Source of the DNA: Mesorhizobium sp.
Lineage (GTDB): Bacteria; Pseudomonadota; Alphaproteobacteria; Rhizobiales; Rhizobiaceae
Length of the DNA stretch: 64,000 nucleotides
Direction of reading: 5' to 3'
Assembly (NCBI GenBank): GCA_004963905.1
Contig: SUGL01000010.1
Coordinates: forward strand, 62,001 to 126,000
Shown: positions 17,165 to 25,602 of the stretch, one piece after another
Numbering within the stretch: position 1 is the stretch's first letter
Layout: each line of letters begins with the position of its first letter
The notes under the pieces: model-generated
What the model saw: only the letters and a program-made list of their open reading frames with translations
Told to the model about the DNA's origin: nothing
Database searches by the model: none
Program-made: the position numbers and the translations under genes

Positions 17165-17350
17165 TCCTGCTCCTGCCCGATTGAATTGAAGAAGGAAACG
17201 CGGTGGCCTGACGATGAACCTGTGCCTGCCGCGTCTCCCCAGGTGGATGAAAGCAACTTAGATTCGAGTGCCCGCGGGTTCGATTTGCCAATCCGTTGGG
17301 TGCCTTAAGCCTTATGGAGAAACCGCGGGGGGCATCACCCCGCCCAGCCC

Positions 17351-17370
17351 ACCGAAGGGGTAGTGCGATC
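17351..17370 (+). promoter_or_regulatory. Shared polysaccharide-locus motif, copy A
   Basis: ACCGAAGGGGTAGTGCGATC, oriented toward the epimerase gene at 17485. The core AAGGGGTAG recurs at 27129-27148 and 28523-28542, and AGGGGTAG at 36153-36172, each time pointing toward a transcription unit of this locus. Confidence 0.4.
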
Positions 17371-17484
17371 GGCCGGGCGTACGGCGATCGGAGGCTCTGA
17401 TAAGGCTTTGGTAGCTCTTCCAGCCCAGGCATGCGCTATCGACAATCCGACCGGCTGTCTTGCCACCTCGAGGCCAAGGTCGAC

Positions 17485-18024
17485 ATGCGATTTACCGAGA
17501 CGAAGCTGAACGGTGTCTGGCTGATCGAGCCGACGCCCATAGTCGACGACCGCGGTTCCTTCACGCGCCTGTTCTGCGAAAAGGAGATGGCCGATTGCGG
17601 GCTGGCAACGCGCTTTGTCCAGCACAGCCGGTCGCATTCGGTCAAAAGAGGCACGCTGCGCGGTTTGCATTATCAGCAGGAGCCATATTCGGAAGTGAAG
17701 CTCGTCTCCTGCGTCCGCGGCGCGATCTTCGACGTCGTGGTGGACTTGCGCCTGAACTCGCCGACACGCCACAATTGGCTGGCCTTCGAGCTGACGGCCG
17801 AAAACATGAGACAAGTCTACATCCCCGCCGGATTCGCCCATGGGCTCCAGACGCTCACGAACGATGCCGAGGTGTCCTATCTGATCTCGCAGTTCTACAC
17901 GCCGCATGCATCGACGGGCCTGCGCTACAACGACCCTGCCTTCTCGATAAACTGGCCTTTGATGCCGACCGCCATGTCGGAAAGGGACCTGAACTGGCCG
18001 CTGCTGAAGAACCTGGTTTCCTAG
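17485..18024 (+). CDS. dTDP-4-dehydrorhamnose 3,5-epimerase family protein
   Basis: 179 residues from ATG 17485. It is an RmlC cupin: RGSFTRLFCEKEM near the N-terminus, the catalytic-site motif RGLHYQ at about residue 60, KLVSCVRGAIFDVVVDLR, and AGFAHGLQTL. The strand lies opposite to its neighbours, between the methyltransferase and the DUF4910 gene. Family members epimerise dTDP- or CDP-linked 4-keto-6-deoxysugars. No RmlA, B or D partner is recognised here, so a CDP-sugar substrate shared with the neighbouring genes is as likely as dTDP-rhamnose. Confidence 0.87.
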   Translation: MRFTETKLNGVWLIEPTPIVDDRGSFTRLFCEKEMADCGLATRFVQHSRSHSVKRGTLRGLHYQQEPYSEVKLVSCVRGAIFDVVVDLRLNSPTRHNWLAFELTAENMRQVYIPAGFAHGLQTLTNDAEVSYLISQFYTPHASTGLRYNDPAFSINWPLMPTAMSERDLNWPLLKNLVS

Positions 18025-18030
18025 AGCGGT

Positions 18031-19353
18031 TCACCGGTTGCCCGCTTCGGCCAGGAGACCGTGATCCGAAAGCAATCTCGCCGCGGCAGCCAATTCCCTG
18101 AACGGCAGACCGGAGCGCTCCGCCATCGCGAGAAGCGAATGCTGCCCGTCGGCGAGATTGAGCACCCAAAGCAGGGCCATCGAGCTTATGCCGGAGGACT
18201 TCTGCCCTCCCAGGGCGCTGTAGAGGCCGCGCCTGCCGAGTTGCGGCTCGCCCTTGGGGAAGAGGTTCAAGGGCGTCCAGTCGCCTTCGACGACGTCGAT
18301 CACGTCCATGAGGATGCGGAAGGAATCCTCCAGGTGCTGCGGCGCTATGAAGTCGAGATTGTCGGCCGAGGTGTGATATTCGGGGAAGGTGCCGTGGACG
18401 CTGCGCTGGAACATGCCGACGGGAAGATTGAAACCCGGCGAACAATATTGCCTCTCGTCGTAGCCGTAGGGGGAGAAATCGATCAGCTTCGCCCCGGCCC
18501 GACCGCCGAGCACATGCGCCATCGCGCGGTCGATGAAGGCATCGCCGCGACGGCTGCGCTTGTAGGCCGGCGCCGCGGCGTCGCCCACGCAGGACATCAC
18601 CAGGCCGTGGTCGATCAGGCCTACCCGCTCCTCGTTGCGGGACAACCATGCGAGCGCGCCGATCGTGCCGGGGGCGAAGAGGAAGCGGTAGCTGTATCGT
18701 GTCTTTCTTGCCTTGAGGCTTCGCGCAAGGGTCGCCAGCAGGGCCAGGCCCGAGCAATTGTCGTTGGCCAGCGACGGATGGCATATGTGTGCCGACAGCA
18801 GGAATTCCCGCTCTGTCTCGCCGCGGTGCAGATATTCGCCGTAGGTGAGGCTGCCGTCCTTGAGCTCGGCATCGATCTCCACCCGATAGAGACCGTCGGG
18901 CATTTTGGCCAGACGATCATGGGCCATGCAGAACCCCCATGCCGGAGTGTAGTAGGCGGTGCGGTAGGGGATCAGTTGCGGCTGCTCAGGCAATGTGTGG
19001 ATGTGCGGTCTCAACTCGTCGAGCGTCAGGGTTCCCTTGAAGGGTATGGAGTAGTTGACGACGTGCAGGTTGGAGTCCGCAAAATCCACGACCTTTTGTC
19101 CGTCGGGGCCGACGATGCTTGCCGAGCGGATGTTCCATTCCTTCGGAACGGTCCAGTCGAACGGCTGGGTGCCGGTGGGCACCTCGTGTCGTGCAAGGTC
19201 GACGTGCTCCGACAGGATATCCAGCGTCCGCCGCACGCCGTCGCCGGTGATGCTCCTGCAAATCGGAAAGAGACGTTCGGCCAGCGCATAGATTTGCTGG
19301 CCGAGGCCGGAGGGCAGGAATAGGCCAAGTTCCTCGGGGTTTATGCGTTCCAT
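18031..19353 (-). CDS. DUF4910 aminopeptidase-like protein of the polysaccharide locus
   Basis: 440 residues from ATG 19353. It has an M28-like zinc-peptidase fold with an inserted domain. Visible metal-ligand candidates are HICHPSLANDN near residue 190 and PYGYDERQYC near 290. A C-terminal winged-helix-like tail ends the protein. DUF4910 genes recur in O-antigen and capsule loci beside sugar-nucleotide enzymes, and their substrate is not established as far as I know. It starts 5 bp after the upstream epimerase gene ends, so the two are co-transcribed. A role in trimming an amino-acyl or amide-linked sugar substituent is speculation. Confidence 0.8.
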   Translation of the reverse strand: MERINPEELGLFLPSGLGQQIYALAERLFPICRSITGDGVRRTLDILSEHVDLARHEVPTGTQPFDWTVPKEWNIRSASIVGPDGQKVVDFADSNLHVVNYSIPFKGTLTLDELRPHIHTLPEQPQLIPYRTAYYTPAWGFCMAHDRLAKMPDGLYRVEIDAELKDGSLTYGEYLHRGETEREFLLSAHICHPSLANDNCSGLALLATLARSLKARKTRYSYRFLFAPGTIGALAWLSRNEERVGLIDHGLVMSCVGDAAAPAYKRSRRGDAFIDRAMAHVLGGRAGAKLIDFSPYGYDERQYCSPGFNLPVGMFQRSVHGTFPEYHTSADNLDFIAPQHLEDSFRILMDVIDVVEGDWTPLNLFPKGEPQLGRRGLYSALGGQKSSGISSMALLWVLNLADGQHSLLAMAERSGLPFRELAAAARLLSDHGLLAEAGNR

Positions 19354-19358
19354 TGCGG

Positions 19359-20420
19359 TTAACCCGCCGCTGCCTCCAGCTTTCGCGAGGGTTCAGCCAT
19401 CCGCATCCGCTCGTCCAAAAGTCCGTTGGCCCGAAGATACTTGATGTGGCCTATGCGCTGGAAGCGCGGCCCCTCGAATTCCTCGAGCGTGACGTTCGAC
19501 TTGCGGTAGGCCTGGTACAACTGCTCGGCGCCCTTGCGCGCATCCCATTGCGGCCTGAAGGCGGGAAGAACGCGCGCGATCTTGTCGAAGCTGACGCGAT
19601 AGGACCGCTTGTCCGGGCCGGCATCGGACGCGAATTCGAGCCGGCATCCCGGCACCACGCCGGCGACGATCTCGGCGATGTCGCGGATCCTGTAGTTGTG
19701 CTCCGTGCGCCCTACGTTAAAGGCCTCGTTGTGGATGCTCTCGCGCGGGGCTTCCAGTCCTGCGATGAAGGCCCTCGAAATATCCTCGATATGGACGATC
19801 GGCCGCCAGGGCGTTCCATCGGACTTGAGCAGGATCACCCCTTTCGTGACGGCCCAGGCGACGAGATTGTTCAGCACGATGTCAAAGCGCAGGCGCGGCG
19901 ACAGGCCGTAGGCGGTGGCGGGCCGGAAATAGATCGGGGAGAAGTTGCTGTCGGCCAGCTCCGAGATGTCGCGCTCCGAAAGCACCTTGGACCAGCCATA
20001 GGCGGTAACCGGGTTCAGCTCCGCCGTCTCGTCGACGATCCCGTCGCCTGCCTGTCCGTAGTTGCTGCACGAAGACGCGAGCAGGAAGCGGGACACGCCC
20101 GCCAGCTTGGCAGCCTTGGCAAAGCGGACCGTGCCCTTGTGGTTGATCTCGTAGGTGATATTCGGATCGAGATCGGACAGCGGGTCGTTGGAAAGAGCGG
20201 CCAGATGAATGACGGCATCGAACCCCTCGAGGTCGCGCGCATTCACGTCCCTGACGTCCTTCAGGATGGACGGAACGGCAACCTGCTCGCCTCCCGAGGC
20301 AAAGGTGCAGCGGCGGTAGAGGTCGCTGTCGTAGCCGCAGACCGAATGCCCTGCGCGCAGCAGCATCGGCACCATCACCGAGCCGATATAGCCTTGATGG
20401 CCGGTTACCATAACTTTCAT
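19359..20420 (-). CDS. NAD-dependent epimerase/dehydratase (extended SDR)
   Basis: 353 residues from ATG 20420. The Rossmann motif GHQGYIGS is at the N-terminus, DVIHLAALS near residue 75 is the family VxxxAA segment (read as AVIHLAALS), and the active site is SSCSNYG with YGWSK. The C-terminal sugar-binding part includes HIEDISRAF and FNVG. It converts a nucleotide sugar, as epimerase, reductase or dehydratase. In clusters with a C-methyltransferase, this type often acts as the 4-ketoreductase. It is the first gene of the operon with the DUF4910 gene. Confidence 0.85.
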   Translation of the reverse strand: MKVMVTGHQGYIGSVMVPMLLRAGHSVCGYDSDLYRRCTFASGGEQVAVPSILKDVRDVNARDLEGFDAVIHLAALSNDPLSDLDPNITYEINHKGTVRFAKAAKLAGVSRFLLASSCSNYGQAGDGIVDETAELNPVTAYGWSKVLSERDISELADSNFSPIYFRPATAYGLSPRLRFDIVLNNLVAWAVTKGVILLKSDGTPWRPIVHIEDISRAFIAGLEAPRESIHNEAFNVGRTEHNYRIRDIAEIVAGVVPGCRLEFASDAGPDKRSYRVSFDKIARVLPAFRPQWDARKGAEQLYQAYRKSNVTLEEFEGPRFQRIGHIKYLRANGLLDERMRMAEPSRKLEAAAG

Positions 20421-20630
20421 CGCACACCTTTTCTCGAGCGCCCACAGTCGCGAAAAGGCTACTTGGGCGCGAAGAAGCGGGGGAGAACGCCAATGGGAGA
20501 TCGGGATGCCCCGTTGGACGAAGCCTCGCCACCGGCTAGGTCTTTCGGGCGGCGCGCGCGTAAACCTTTCGGAGGATGTCCGCCGGAGAGACGGAATTCA
20601 CCCGGACGCCGGTTTCTCTTCGACTTGCGC

Positions 20631-22742
20631 CTACAATCCGAAGACAAACAGCGCCCGTCCGGCTGCGATCGCGATCACCTGCCGGCCATCGTCAACAAAC
20701 GAGATGGGAGCTGCCCTCGTTTCTCCGCCAAGCGGCACACGCCAGAGCTCCTGACCGGTGGCGGAGTCGAGCGCGAACAATACCCCTCCGGAGGCGCCGA
20801 ACACCAATCCGCCGGCGGTCGCGAGCAGGCCGCTGTAACCGGAGTCCTTCGCCCAGGGGGAACGGAATTCCCACTTCCTCTCCCCGGTCGCGGCATCGAG
20901 CGCGCGCACGGCCCGCACGGGCGGAGCAGCCCAGGCGGCCCCGCTTCCGACAAACAGTCCTCCCTGCCCTCGATCGACCCTGTCCGCATCGGTCTTCGTA
21001 AAAATCGATGCCCCCTCGGTCGTCGGCACGAAGACCAGACCTTGACCTTGGTCGAAGGCCGGATTTTGCCAATTCGTTCCGCCACCCCCTGGTTTTATGA
21101 GGCGTCCCTCGGTGGAAGCACCATCGACGAAGATCGGCCGGCCCGCGCGATCCAGGCCACCGGCCCAATTCTGCTCGACAAAGTTCACGCCGGTCAGGAA
21201 TTCGCCCGTAACCCTGTCGAGCACATAGTAAAATCCATTCCTGTTTGCCCAGCAAATCACCTTGCGTTTGATGCCGTTGATTGTGAGCTCGGCAAGGATC
21301 GGCGTCTGGTTTGAATCCCAATCGTGATCGTCATGCGGCATGAACTGGAAGTGCCATGCGAGCTTCCCGGAACTCGCGTGCAGCGCGATCACGCTGTTGG
21401 TGAACAAATTGTCGCCGGGACGCGCGTCGGCATTGTAGTCGGGCGCCGGGTTGCCCACGCCCCAGTAAAGCAGATCGAGCGAGGGGTCGTAGCTGCCCGT
21501 CACCCATGTTGGCCCACCGCCCGTTTGCCAGGCGCCGTTCTTCCAGGTTTCGTGCCCCGATTCACCGGGACCCGGGATCGTGTAGAATTTCCACAATTGC
21601 TTGCCGCTTGCGGGGTCATAGGCCGCCAGAAATCCGCGAATGCCGAATTCGCCCCCGGCGACGCCGACCACGACGGCATTGTTCACGACCAGCGGCGCCC
21701 CGGTCATCGAGAAGCCTTCGGAGGGTTTGGCAACCTGGGTTTCCCAGGCCTCCTTTCCGGTGTTGGCATCGATGGCGACCAGAATGCCGTCCAAGGTGCC
21801 CAGGAAGAGAGTGCTGCCAAGAATGGCAAGACCTCTGTTTACCCGGCCGCAGCATATCGGCAGGTTATCGGGTAACGACCTTTGGTACTTCCAGAGGACA
21901 TTGCCTGTTTTTGTGTCGAAGGCAACGACGTTGGCCGGGGGCACGCTGGTAAAGAGCGTTCCGCCGACGACGAGCGGCGTTGCCTCTATCAGTCGGTCAT
22001 TGGTGTCGAACTGGCCAATCCAGCGGACATGAAGACGGGACACGTTTTCCTTCGTGATTTCGGCGAGCGGCGAGTAGCGATGGCCGTCGAAGGAGCCCGA
22101 ATAAGTCAACCATTGGGCCGAATTCGGTGCTCGCAGGTCGTCGGCCGTCACGCGGACATCGAGATGCGGTGCGTTGTCGTCGCTTCTGGCCGAATTCTGG
22201 AGCGATCTGATATAGCCGACAACCCTCCAACGATCGTCGAACGACAGATCGGCGTGGGACGCCATGGCAGTGGCGGGAACCCCGTCGCGCACGATCTTGT
22301 AAATGGCCAGGTCGCTGTCGCCGTGCCTGAGCGGCCGGTCGAGAAGCGGCGCGTGTGCCCCCGATCCATCGTGACAGGCCGCACAGTTCCTGCGAAATAT
22401 CTCGGCGCCGGTAGCACGGTCTTCCGCGCCGATATAGGGGTTGATGACCGCGGCATCCAGCGAGCGCGCTTCCGTGACCGTCGAGGTCAGGACAAACCCG
22501 CTTGACGGGTTTGTCATTCGGAAGAGTTCCGGCCAGGACAGGTCCGGAACCTCGCCGAACGCCTTGCGGCCGTACAGGTCCAATCGCCAGGTCAGCGAGT
22601 GCCAAAATTTAGCTCTGCTCACTTCTCCGGTGGATTCTTGCAGCTTTTCGTACAGTAAAACCCCGAAAAATATGGCAACAGACGCCAATACACCAAAAAT
22701 TCCGACCGAAAACATTCGGTGATTAGTCATGCTGCTGCGCAT
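20631..22742 (-). CDS. Membrane-anchored cytochrome c-PQQ quinoprotein dehydrogenase
   Basis: 703 residues from ATG 22742; ATG 22730 is possible. One membrane helix (about 11-30) anchors it facing the periplasm. A cytochrome c domain follows (NCAACHDGS, heme Cys120, Cys123, His124; a possible Met ligand in TAMASH). Residues about 205-700 are a PQQ beta-propeller, with the adjacent Cys pair in ICCGRV, a quinoprotein hallmark, and tryptophan-docking repeats such as GKEAWETQ and TGQELWRVPL. In quinohemoprotein alcohol dehydrogenases the cytochrome is at the C-terminus; here it is N-terminal. The substrate is unknown. It lies beside sugar-modification genes. Confidence 0.85.
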   Translation of the reverse strand: MRSSMTNHRMFSVGIFGVLASVAIFFGVLLYEKLQESTGEVSRAKFWHSLTWRLDLYGRKAFGEVPDLSWPELFRMTNPSSGFVLTSTVTEARSLDAAVINPYIGAEDRATGAEIFRRNCAACHDGSGAHAPLLDRPLRHGDSDLAIYKIVRDGVPATAMASHADLSFDDRWRVVGYIRSLQNSARSDDNAPHLDVRVTADDLRAPNSAQWLTYSGSFDGHRYSPLAEITKENVSRLHVRWIGQFDTNDRLIEATPLVVGGTLFTSVPPANVVAFDTKTGNVLWKYQRSLPDNLPICCGRVNRGLAILGSTLFLGTLDGILVAIDANTGKEAWETQVAKPSEGFSMTGAPLVVNNAVVVGVAGGEFGIRGFLAAYDPASGKQLWKFYTIPGPGESGHETWKNGAWQTGGGPTWVTGSYDPSLDLLYWGVGNPAPDYNADARPGDNLFTNSVIALHASSGKLAWHFQFMPHDDHDWDSNQTPILAELTINGIKRKVICWANRNGFYYVLDRVTGEFLTGVNFVEQNWAGGLDRAGRPIFVDGASTEGRLIKPGGGGTNWQNPAFDQGQGLVFVPTTEGASIFTKTDADRVDRGQGGLFVGSGAAWAAPPVRAVRALDAATGERKWEFRSPWAKDSGYSGLLATAGGLVFGASGGVLFALDSATGQELWRVPLGGETRAAPISFVDDGRQVIAIAAGRALFVFGL

Positions 22743-22931
22743 AGTATTTCATCGATTCGAGATACTTCTGGAGAATTGCTCTCGATAAACTTTCGCGACA
22801 AGAGCACAATGACGATCCACCGGTTGGACCCGCATTACCGGTCCAAAGAGAGCGAAGCTCCGGAAGAAAGCTAGGCAGTCAAACGCGAAGTCGGGCATTT
22901 TGCGTCTCTCGTCAAACACCCGCGGCATGCC

Positions 22932-24227
22932 TCATCCGACCACGCTGGAGAGAAGCTGAACGCACTGCCTCTCGATCTGGCCCCCGAGTTCGGCGAGCCG
23001 CTCAGCTATCGTCCTTTCGTATGCTTGCCGCGCCGCCGCCAACCGCGAAAACTGCGCGATGAGTCCGTCGACATCGAATGTCTCAATGTTGTGGCAGTAC
23101 TCGCCCAGGCCCATCTGATCCATCAGCACGTCGTTCTTCCTGGCGTAACCAAGCGAGATGGTCGGTCTGCGCATCTTGAGTGCGCAGACGATGTTGTGGA
23201 AGCGCGTGGCGACGACAAGGTCGGTGAGCGCCATCTGCCCCATCACGTCGCCCAGCGAATGGACCGGTCGATACGCCAGCTTTGAATCAGGCCTGAGGCT
23301 CCTCACGGCCGCCAGCAGCGCATCCACGGCCACGCCGTCGTCGTCATCGCCTGTAAGAAGCCTGACCTCATGCCCACAGTCCAGGAGATGGACGACGAAG
23401 ATCGCCAGCTTGCCGATGTAGCGGGAAAAGATCGATTGGCCGCCATCGGCAAAACCGTACCAGCCACGGTAGGCCATGACGCCCACTCCTACCCTCAGCG
23501 TGTTTGGAGCGATCTGTGGAACTGGAGTCGGCGCGGGCAGGCCAAAGGCGAGGTCCGGATAGATCGGATCGTTGCGGGCGTCGAAGCCGACGCTCTCCAT
23601 AAACTCCTTGGACTGAAGGTCGCGATAGGACCGATAGCGGGCCAGCCGGGCCGCCGAGATCATCAAGAGGCGGCTCAACCTGTTCCTGATTGGCCCTGCC
23701 CCGATGCTGACAAAAGCAATATGAGTGCCGGCGAGCCGGGCGGCCAGGCACCATTTCAGTATGTCGTAGGGCATGCCGGCAGGCCTTTCGCCGAAATCGT
23801 CCAGAATTCCGGTGCCCGGGATAATCATGACATCGGCCTTGCGGACATGGCTGAACGCTCGCGCGAAATCGGCGATCTTTCCCGGAATTTTAAGGAACAG
23901 GCGGTTAATTCTTCGCGAAAGGCCGCTTGTCGGGCCGTTCCCGCGGATCGGCAGGGTCTCGAGACCGAAGACTTCCCTGACGACCTCGGGTTCCTGGCAG
24001 ATGCAGAAAAGTTCCGCCCCTGGCCGCTCTCTTCGCAGAAACCCGACCATCGCCTCGAGCGAACCTTCATTGCCAAGGTTGCCGCAGCCGAAGAGTCCGA
24101 ACAGAGCGATCCTTCGAGGTGTCCGGCGCAGGCCAGTGCCGTCTCCGCTTGCACGATGGGATGCCGCCCTCGTTGCGTCGGCGGCCGCGAGGCTCTCAAA
24201 GCTGTCGGCGTCGTTTGTGGCGATCAT
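22932..24227 (-). CDS. Polysaccharide pyruvyl transferase family protein
   Basis: 431 residues. ATG 24227 overlaps the stop of the upstream hydrolase gene (ATGA) and is preferred to 24266. A PF04230-type core begins RIALFGLFGCGNLGNEGSLEAM and continues with IIPGTGILDDFGE, FVSIGAGPI and, near the C-terminus, VVATRFHNIVCALKM. These are the marks of the CsaB/ExoV/WcaK family. It would transfer pyruvate from phosphoenolpyruvate to a sugar of the polysaccharide, adding a negative charge. Coupled to two exported hydrolases in one operon. Confidence 0.85.
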   Translation of the reverse strand: MIATNDADSFESLAAADATRAASHRASGDGTGLRRTPRRIALFGLFGCGNLGNEGSLEAMVGFLRRERPGAELFCICQEPEVVREVFGLETLPIRGNGPTSGLSRRINRLFLKIPGKIADFARAFSHVRKADVMIIPGTGILDDFGERPAGMPYDILKWCLAARLAGTHIAFVSIGAGPIRNRLSRLLMISAARLARYRSYRDLQSKEFMESVGFDARNDPIYPDLAFGLPAPTPVPQIAPNTLRVGVGVMAYRGWYGFADGGQSIFSRYIGKLAIFVVHLLDCGHEVRLLTGDDDDGVAVDALLAAVRSLRPDSKLAYRPVHSLGDVMGQMALTDLVVATRFHNIVCALKMRRPTISLGYARKNDVLMDQMGLGEYCHNIETFDVDGLIAQFSRLAAARQAYERTIAERLAELGGQIERQCVQLLSSVVG

Positions 24228-25573
24228 TGGCTTTGCACCGGCAGCGAGCGGAGTTCCAATATCCAATCGGCATGATTGCCTTTTGGCGGAGCGAAATACC
24301 GGGCACCCGCGGAAAACGGGGATCCAGCGGCTGGGTCGCTCCTTCCGGTGGAAGGATCGATCCAGCGAGCCGAGACCTGCGGCCCGGCGAGCCTTGCAAG
24401 GTCGAGGGTGACACCCCTGCCGGTGGGGATATAGAGGACCGCGAGCGAGCCATCCCTTGTCCGAGCGGCTATCGTTCGGGCGTGGTAGTTGCCCTGCCCC
24501 GCGATCAACAAATCGTTCCCCGTGTCAGGCTCTAGATCCCACCATTTGATGGACGAGAAATACTCATGCAGAATCTGCATGCTCCGCGCGCCCGGGCTGT
24601 CGAGGGCTTTTTGCCAGGTCGTTTCCGCCGGCAGGATGCCTGGGCCGCCGAAATGCCAAACCGGGTTGTTGCCATAGACGTGTCCGAAGGCACCGGAGAG
24701 GATCGCCTGATATGCCTGGACGCGAACGCGGTATTGATTGGCACCATATTCGAACTCATAGGCGCTCTCGATCAGGAAGAAGGGCATGCCCCTGCCGGCG
24801 TCGTGTTCCCTGCTCGCTGCCGCATAGGTGGGCTTGTATGTGTAGATATCGTTGACCTTCAGCCAGGGCTCGCGACCCCAGAATTTCAAAGGTGCAGTTT
24901 CCGGAGCGCCGTGGACGGTGCTGAGGGCGCCGGGGTCCTCTTCCATGATGGCCCGAGCGATGGCCCTGACCAGCTCCTTGTCGGCAGGATCATAGTCACC
25001 GCCGTTGACCCACATGATGTTGTCGAAACGCCGATAGCGATTTCCGACGAAATGACCGTAGGTGGCGAGACGTCCGGCCCCCGCCGCCGCCATTTCCTGA
25101 TACCAGCCCTCATCGCCGCCGCCTATGCCAAGATATGCCGGGACGAGGAGCACCAGGAAACCGAGGTCGCATGCCTTCTGCAGGATGCGGTCGGCGCGAA
25201 CAAAGTATGCTTCGTTCGGAAGCACGAAATTTCCGTTGTCGGCGAACGGCCTCTCGCCATAGGCGTTCGCGGGAGCGTTGCGGGAGAACCGGTGTTCGAT
25301 AAGGTTCACCAGTATGGTGTTGAACCCGCGCGCCTTGCGATCCTCGAGATAGAGCTCAGCTTCGTCATCCTTGAGATCGGCGATGAGAGACCACGCCGCC
25401 TCGCCTTGCATGAAGAACGGACGGCCATTCCGGTCGACCAGATAGTTCTTGCCAGGCTCGATCCTCAGCGGGAACTGCGTCGCGCCATTGCTTTCGCATG
25501 CCTGACTTGCGGTGGCCATGGCCGCAAAAAGGATGATGACCATGAGAGCGGCGGAGGCGAGGCGCATTGCCAT
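24224..25573 (-). CDS. Exported DUF4038-type glycoside hydrolase
   Basis: 449 residues. ATG 25573 follows GGAGGGCACC; the long open frame upstream is the shadow of the next gene. A signal peptide (about 1-27, ending ATASQA) is followed by a TIM-barrel domain of the apiosidase-like DUF4038 family: GRPFFMQGEAAWSLIADL, RKARGFNTILVNLIEH, MWVNGGDYDP (possible catalytic Asp) and FFLIESAYEFE (possible catalytic Glu). A C-terminal beta domain begins near residue 370. It lies inside the polysaccharide locus and probably cuts or edits the product in the periplasm or outside. Confidence 0.83.
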   Translation of the reverse strand: MAMRLASAALMVIILFAAMATASQACESNGATQFPLRIEPGKNYLVDRNGRPFFMQGEAAWSLIADLKDDEAELYLEDRKARGFNTILVNLIEHRFSRNAPANAYGERPFADNGNFVLPNEAYFVRADRILQKACDLGFLVLLVPAYLGIGGGDEGWYQEMAAAGAGRLATYGHFVGNRYRRFDNIMWVNGGDYDPADKELVRAIARAIMEEDPGALSTVHGAPETAPLKFWGREPWLKVNDIYTYKPTYAAASREHDAGRGMPFFLIESAYEFEYGANQYRVRVQAYQAILSGAFGHVYGNNPVWHFGGPGILPAETTWQKALDSPGARSMQILHEYFSSIKWWDLEPDTGNDLLIAGQGNYHARTIAARTRDGSLAVLYIPTGRGVTLDLARLAGPQVSARWIDPSTGRSDPAAGSPFSAGARYFAPPKGNHADWILELRSLPVQSQ

Positions 25574-25602
25574 GGTGCCCTCCTTCCGGCCGACCTTCCT
25601 GT

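Noticed and set aside
19353..21314. 653-residue plus-strand open frame
   Set aside because: It lies antisense to the epimerase and quinoprotein genes, has no ribosome binding site and low-complexity composition.
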